From the NCBI RefSeq assembly GCF_000384295.1, contig NZ_KB913037.1:4908868-4972867 (forward strand): DNA of 64,000 nucleotides, given 5' to 3'. The DNA is from Amycolatopsis balhimycina FH 1894. Lineage in GTDB: Bacteria > Actinomycetota > Actinomycetes > Mycobacteriales > Pseudonocardiaceae. The translations under genes were made by a program, and so were the position numbers. Positions within the stretch are counted from its first letter, which is position 1; every line of letters begins with the position of its first letter. Positions 60,986 through 64,000 of the stretch are shown one piece after another. Below the pieces are notes generated by a model. The model was not told where the DNA came from and did no database searches. It saw only the letters and a list, made by a program, of their open reading frames with translations.

Positions 60986-62491
60986 ATGACCGAGCGGTTC
61001 AAGGTCGTGATCGTGGGCACCGGGTTTTCCGGGCTCGGCCAGGCGATCCAGCTCGAGAAGGCCGGCATCCGGGACTACGTGATCCTGGAGAAGGCCGACG
61101 AGGTGGGCGGCACCTGGCGCGACAACTCCTACCCCGGGTGCGCGTGCGACGTGCAGTCGCACATGTACTCGTTCTCGTACGAGCAGAACCCGGACTGGTC
61201 GCGGTCGTTCTCACCGCAGCCGGAGATTTTCGGCTACCTCAAGGAAGTCGCGGACAAGTACCGGCTGCGCGAGAAGATCCGCTTCGGCGTCGAGCTGACC
61301 GGCGCCCACTGGGACGAGCGGGAGCGCCGCTGGACGGCAACGACCAGGGACGGCCGCGAGTTCGTCGCGCAGTTCCTCGTCTCCGGCGTCGGCGGCCTGC
61401 ACATCCCGCAGCTCCCCGAGCTGCCCGGCATCGCGGACTTCCAAGGCCAGACCTGGCACTCCGCGCGGTGGAACCACGAGTACGACCTGCGCGGCAAGCG
61501 GGTCGCCGTGGTCGGCACGGGTGCCAGCGCCGTCCAGTTCGTGCCGAAGATCGCCCCCGACGTCGCCGAGCTGACGTTGTTCCAGCGCACGCCGCCGTGG
61601 ATCATGCCGAAGCCCGACCACGCCATGCCTTCGTGGGCGCAGACGCTGTTCAAGCGCGTCCCGGGCACCCAGCGCGCCTACCGCAACGCGCTGTACTGGT
61701 TCCTGGAGGCGCGCGCCATCGGCTTCAACGGCCACCCGGCGATCATGAAGGCCGGCGAGCTGATCGCGAAGCGGAACATCGCCAAGGGCATCGAGGATCC
61801 CGCGCTGCGCAAGAAGGTCACGCCGGACTACACGATGGGCTGCAAGCGCGTCCTGATCTCCAACGACTACTACCCGGCGCTGAACCGGCCGAACGTCGAG
61901 GTGAACACGTCCGGGATCAAGGAGGTCAGGGCGCATTCGATCGTCGACTCCGCGGGCGTGGAGCACGAGGTCGACGCGATCGTCTACGGCACCGGATTCA
62001 AGGTGACCGACGCGCTGGAGTACCTCGACATCACCGGCGTCGACGGCCGCAGCCTCGCCAAGGAGTGGGCGGCCGAGGGCATGCGGACGCACCACGGCAT
62101 CACCGTGTCCGGCTACCCGAACCTGTTCTTCCTGCTCGGCCCGAACACCGCGCTCGGCCACAACTCCGTCGTGTTCATGATCGAGTCGCAGGCGCGGTAC
62201 GTCGCCGACGCCATCAAGCTCGCCGATTCGCGCGGTGCCGCCGCGCTCGACGTCCGGCCGGGCGTGCAGGACGAGTTCCAGCGCGAGATCCAGGACAAGC
62301 TGGTCAAGGGCGTCTGGACGCAGGGTGGCTGCAAGAGCTGGTACCTCGACGCGCAGGGCGTGAACCGGACGATCTGGCCCGGGTTCACCTGGCGCTACTG
62401 GCTCCAGACGCGCAAGGTGAACCCGGCCGACTACGAGCTGACCGGGCGGGTCACGGCTCCTGAGGCAGCCACGCGCCGATCACCGGCTTGA
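60986..62491 (+). CDS. Baeyer-Villiger-type FAD monooxygenase, MymA-like
   Basis: A 501-residue class B flavoprotein monooxygenase. FAD motif GTGFSGLG (11-18), NADPH motif GTGASA (177-182), and the BVMO fingerprint F152-x-G-x-x-x-H158-x-x-x-W162 with Asn instead of Pro/Asp at the last position. It inserts oxygen next to a ketone or oxidises a heteroatom. ATG 60986 follows GGAGGCCG. The 3' end overlaps the convergent YciI-like gene by 41 bp. Confidence 0.9.
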   Translation: MTERFKVVIVGTGFSGLGQAIQLEKAGIRDYVILEKADEVGGTWRDNSYPGCACDVQSHMYSFSYEQNPDWSRSFSPQPEIFGYLKEVADKYRLREKIRFGVELTGAHWDERERRWTATTRDGREFVAQFLVSGVGGLHIPQLPELPGIADFQGQTWHSARWNHEYDLRGKRVAVVGTGASAVQFVPKIAPDVAELTLFQRTPPWIMPKPDHAMPSWAQTLFKRVPGTQRAYRNALYWFLEARAIGFNGHPAIMKAGELIAKRNIAKGIEDPALRKKVTPDYTMGCKRVLISNDYYPALNRPNVEVNTSGIKEVRAHSIVDSAGVEHEVDAIVYGTGFKVTDALEYLDITGVDGRSLAKEWAAEGMRTHHGITVSGYPNLFFLLGPNTALGHNSVVFMIESQARYVADAIKLADSRGAAALDVRPGVQDEFQREIQDKLVKGVWTQGGCKSWYLDAQGVNRTIWPGFTWRYWLQTRKVNPADYELTGRVTAPEAATRRSPA

Positions 62492-62735
62492 ACTCGCGGA
62501 CGGTCCGCTCGGCGACGACCCCTTCCAGGAAGTACGGGTCCCGGTCGATCGTCTCCTTCAGGTGCGCCTCGTCGTCAGCCTGGTAGAGCGTGATGCCGCC
62601 GGTGCCGTCGCCCAGCGGGCCGGCGACCGCGACGCGGCCCTCCTCGGCCAGCTTGACCAGGAATTCGCGGTGGCGGGGCCGCACCTCCTGCAGCTTCTCC
62701 TGGACGTAGGTGATTTCGACGAGGAACCAGGCCAT
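62451..62735 (-). CDS. YciI-like protein
   Basis: A 94-residue YciI/YCII-fold protein with a ferredoxin-like pattern; the conserved Arg-His in RPRHREFL and the Asp-Pro in TIDRDPYFLEG are in family positions. Members are dehydrochlorinases or small-molecule binders; this one is unassigned. ATG 62735 is chosen because the longer frame extends into the sigma factor leader. It overlaps the monooxygenase on the opposite strand for 41 bp. Confidence 0.8.
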   Translation of the reverse strand: MAWFLVEITYVQEKLQEVRPRHREFLVKLAEEGRVAVAGPLGDGTGGITLYQADDEAHLKETIDRDPYFLEGVVAERTVREFKPVIGAWLPQEP

Positions 62736-62935
62736 GTGGATCTCCGGGGTCGTGCGCGGGGCGGACGGACCCGACGCTACCCGCGTCACAGGTGCGTCCG
62801 GCATCCGATCTGTGGCGGGGGCAGGTGAACCGGATAGGCTGGGCATGCGTCAGTACCTGTGTGAGCGCTGTGAATACCGTGAACCTGCTGACGCGGCACA
62901 CCGTGCAAGCCGGGGTCGAGAACAGGCAGGGGTTC

Positions 62936-63508
62936 ATGCTCGAGGGCAATGCTGAACGCAGCGTCGAGGCAACCCTCGGCCAGCTGCGGGTCATGGACGG
63001 TCCGGCCCCGGCACAGACGCCGGCGCCACTGACCCTCGAAGACCTCTACCGCCAGCACCGGATGCGGCTGGTCCGGCTGGCGATCCTGCTGGTCGACGAG
63101 CCCGCGACGGCGGAAGACGTCGTCCAGGAGGCCTTCACCGGCCTGCACCGCAACTGGGGCAGGCTCCGGGACGCCGCGGCCGCGGTCGGCTACCTGCGCA
63201 CCGCGGTGGTCAACGGGTCGCGCAGCGTGCTGCGCCGCCGCAAGACGGCGCGGGAGTACGTGCCGCCGCACGCGGTGAACGCGCGGTCCGCCGAGAGCCT
63301 CGCGATGCTCTCCAGCGAGCACCAGGCAGTGGTCAGCGCGCTGTCCAAGCTGCCGCCTCGCCAGCGCGAAGTGCTGGTGCTGCGTTACTACGGTGGGCTG
63401 AGCGAGGCCGAAATCTCTGAGGCCGCCGGTATCTCCAAGGGTACCGTTAAATCGACCGCCAGCCGGGCGCTCGAGGCACTCCAGAAGGCCATGCAGGCGC
63501 CACAGTGA
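62936..63508 (+). CDS. SigE-family-like RNA polymerase sigma factor
   Basis: A 190-residue ECF-type sigma factor: region 2 (LYRQHRMRLVRLAILLVDE, AEDVVQEAFTGLHRNWGRL) and region 4 (LPPRQREVLVLRYYGGLSE, GISKGTVKSTASRALEAL). ATG 62936 has AGGGG upstream and is preferred; the open frame extends 48 codons further and a start there cannot be excluded. It is immediately upstream of nagA on the same strand, but the DasR-type site separates them. Confidence 0.87.
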   Translation: MLEGNAERSVEATLGQLRVMDGPAPAQTPAPLTLEDLYRQHRMRLVRLAILLVDEPATAEDVVQEAFTGLHRNWGRLRDAAAAVGYLRTAVVNGSRSVLRRRKTAREYVPPHAVNARSAESLAMLSSEHQAVVSALSKLPPRQREVLVLRYYGGLSEAEISEAAGISKGTVKSTASRALEALQKAMQAPQ

Positions 63509-63549
63509 CCCGGGTGGACCACTCCGATCACTGAGTCGTATCACCATGC

Positions 63550-63563
63550 TTGGTCCAGACCAA
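63550..63563. promoter_or_regulatory. DasR-type dre site upstream of nagA
   Basis: TTGGTCCAGACCAA is a near-perfect palindrome that matches the DasR consensus core TGGTCTAGACCA with one change. It lies 16 bp before the nagA GTG and overlaps a plausible promoter, so DasR should repress nagA until glucosamine-6-phosphate releases it. The regulator gene is not in the window. Confidence 0.75.
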
Positions 63564-63578
63564 TATATGCTGGGGCGC

Positions 63579-64000
63579 GTGAGAGGCGCCGGAGATTTCG
63601 TGATCATGGGCGGCCGGGTGGCCACCCCGGACCGTGTACTCGACGACGGCTGGGTAGCCGTCACCGACGGGCGGATCGCCGGCGTGGGTTCCGGGACCCC
63701 GCCGTCCGGCGAGCACGTGGACGTCGGAGGGGCGCTGGTCGTCCCCGGGTTCATCGACACCCACTGCCACGGCGGGGGAGGTGCTTCGTTCACCTCCCTC
63801 GATCCCGGGGAACTCCTGACGGCGGTGCGAGCGCACCGCCGTCACGGCACCACGACCATGCTCGCCAGCCTGGTCTCCGACCCGGTCGACATCCTGCGTG
63901 AGCAGGTCGCCGCGCTGCGTGAGCTCGTCCAGGACGGCGAGGTCGCGGGCATCCACCTGGAAGGGCCGTTCATCTCGAAGGCCCGGTGCGGGGCGCACGA
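63579..64000 (+). CDS. nagA: N-acetylglucosamine-6-phosphate deacetylase (5' part, cut by window end)
   Basis: The first 140 codons of NagA, which removes acetate from GlcNAc-6-phosphate. My reading gives GGRVATPDRVLDDGWVAV, then the metal-binding block PGFIDTHCHGG, HGTTTMLASLVS and IHLEGPFISKARCGAH at the window edge, all diagnostic. GTG 63579 is the likely start; TATGCT at about 63567 would place the transcript start near the GTG, so the message may be leaderless. A dre site lies just upstream. Confidence 0.88.
   Translation, partial: MRGAGDFVIMGGRVATPDRVLDDGWVAVTDGRIAGVGSGTPPSGEHVDVGGALVVPGFIDTHCHGGGGASFTSLDPGELLTAVRAHRRHGTTTMLASLVSDPVDILREQVAALRELVQDGEVAGIHLEGPFISKARCGAH

Overview
The window is a high-GC actinobacterial chromosome segment. 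Its content points to Amycolatopsis or another member of the Pseudonocardiaceae: type VII (ESX) secretion substrates with an EspG-type chaperone, a DUF3558 lipoprotein, an F420-dependent LLM oxidoreductase, a DUF574 methyltransferase, a mymA-like monooxygenase pair, SigE-type ECF sigma factors, frequent GTG starts and short dispersed palindromes. No transposase, phage gene, tRNA, rRNA or CRISPR array was found.

Layout. 1-13 kb: a heterodimeric ABC exporter; purQ and purS; a GMC oxidoreductase facing an aldehyde dehydrogenase; an MFS exporter with a divergent ArsR-type regulator; an MBL-fold hydrolase; a polysaccharide deacetylase-like protein; an FMN reductase whose start lies inside purC. 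13-20 kb: a SAM hydroxide adenosyltransferase, a polar amino acid ABC operon with three successive binding proteins, purB and a secreted amidase. 21-25 kb: a divergent sugar-acid cluster (D-galactonate dehydratase, SDR, lactonase, FadR/GntR regulator) and a TetR regulator. 25-31 kb: ECF sigma factor with a membrane partner, threonine aldolase, HAD hydrolase, methyltransferase, small membrane protein, aminotransferase. 31-36 kb: six ESX-related genes on the minus strand, including a WXG100-lytic transglycosylase fusion, with no secretion machinery in the window. 36-45 kb: purD, a secreted GDPD, a serine hydrolase, an APC permease, an aromatic-acid transporter, an OsmC protein, purA. 45-55 kb: a secreted nuclease, a glycosyltransferase, a large FAD/NAD(P) protein, an MFS transporter, a diguanylate cyclase, a TetR regulator, a secreted lipase. 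55-64 kb: DUF3151 and fba with a membrane protein between them, an LLM oxidoreductase, an aldo/keto reductase, an SDR and a Baeyer-Villiger-type monooxygenase with similar upstream operators, a YciI-like protein, a sigma factor and the start of nagA behind a DasR-type site.

How the genes work together. Six purine genes (purQ, purS, purC, purB, purD, purA) all lie on the minus strand, separated by accessory modules. purA, DUF3151 and fba match what I recall of a conserved actinobacterial neighbourhood. The sugar-acid cluster looks like part of a De Ley-Doudoroff route; the SDR and monooxygenase look like a mymA-type lipid or ketone oxidation unit. The most notable non-coding content is several families of short palindromic elements. 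One family, with 24-29 bp perfect arms, fills three convergent gene junctions almost exactly. Another, a 15-mer palindrome, occurs in pairs exactly 30 bp apart.
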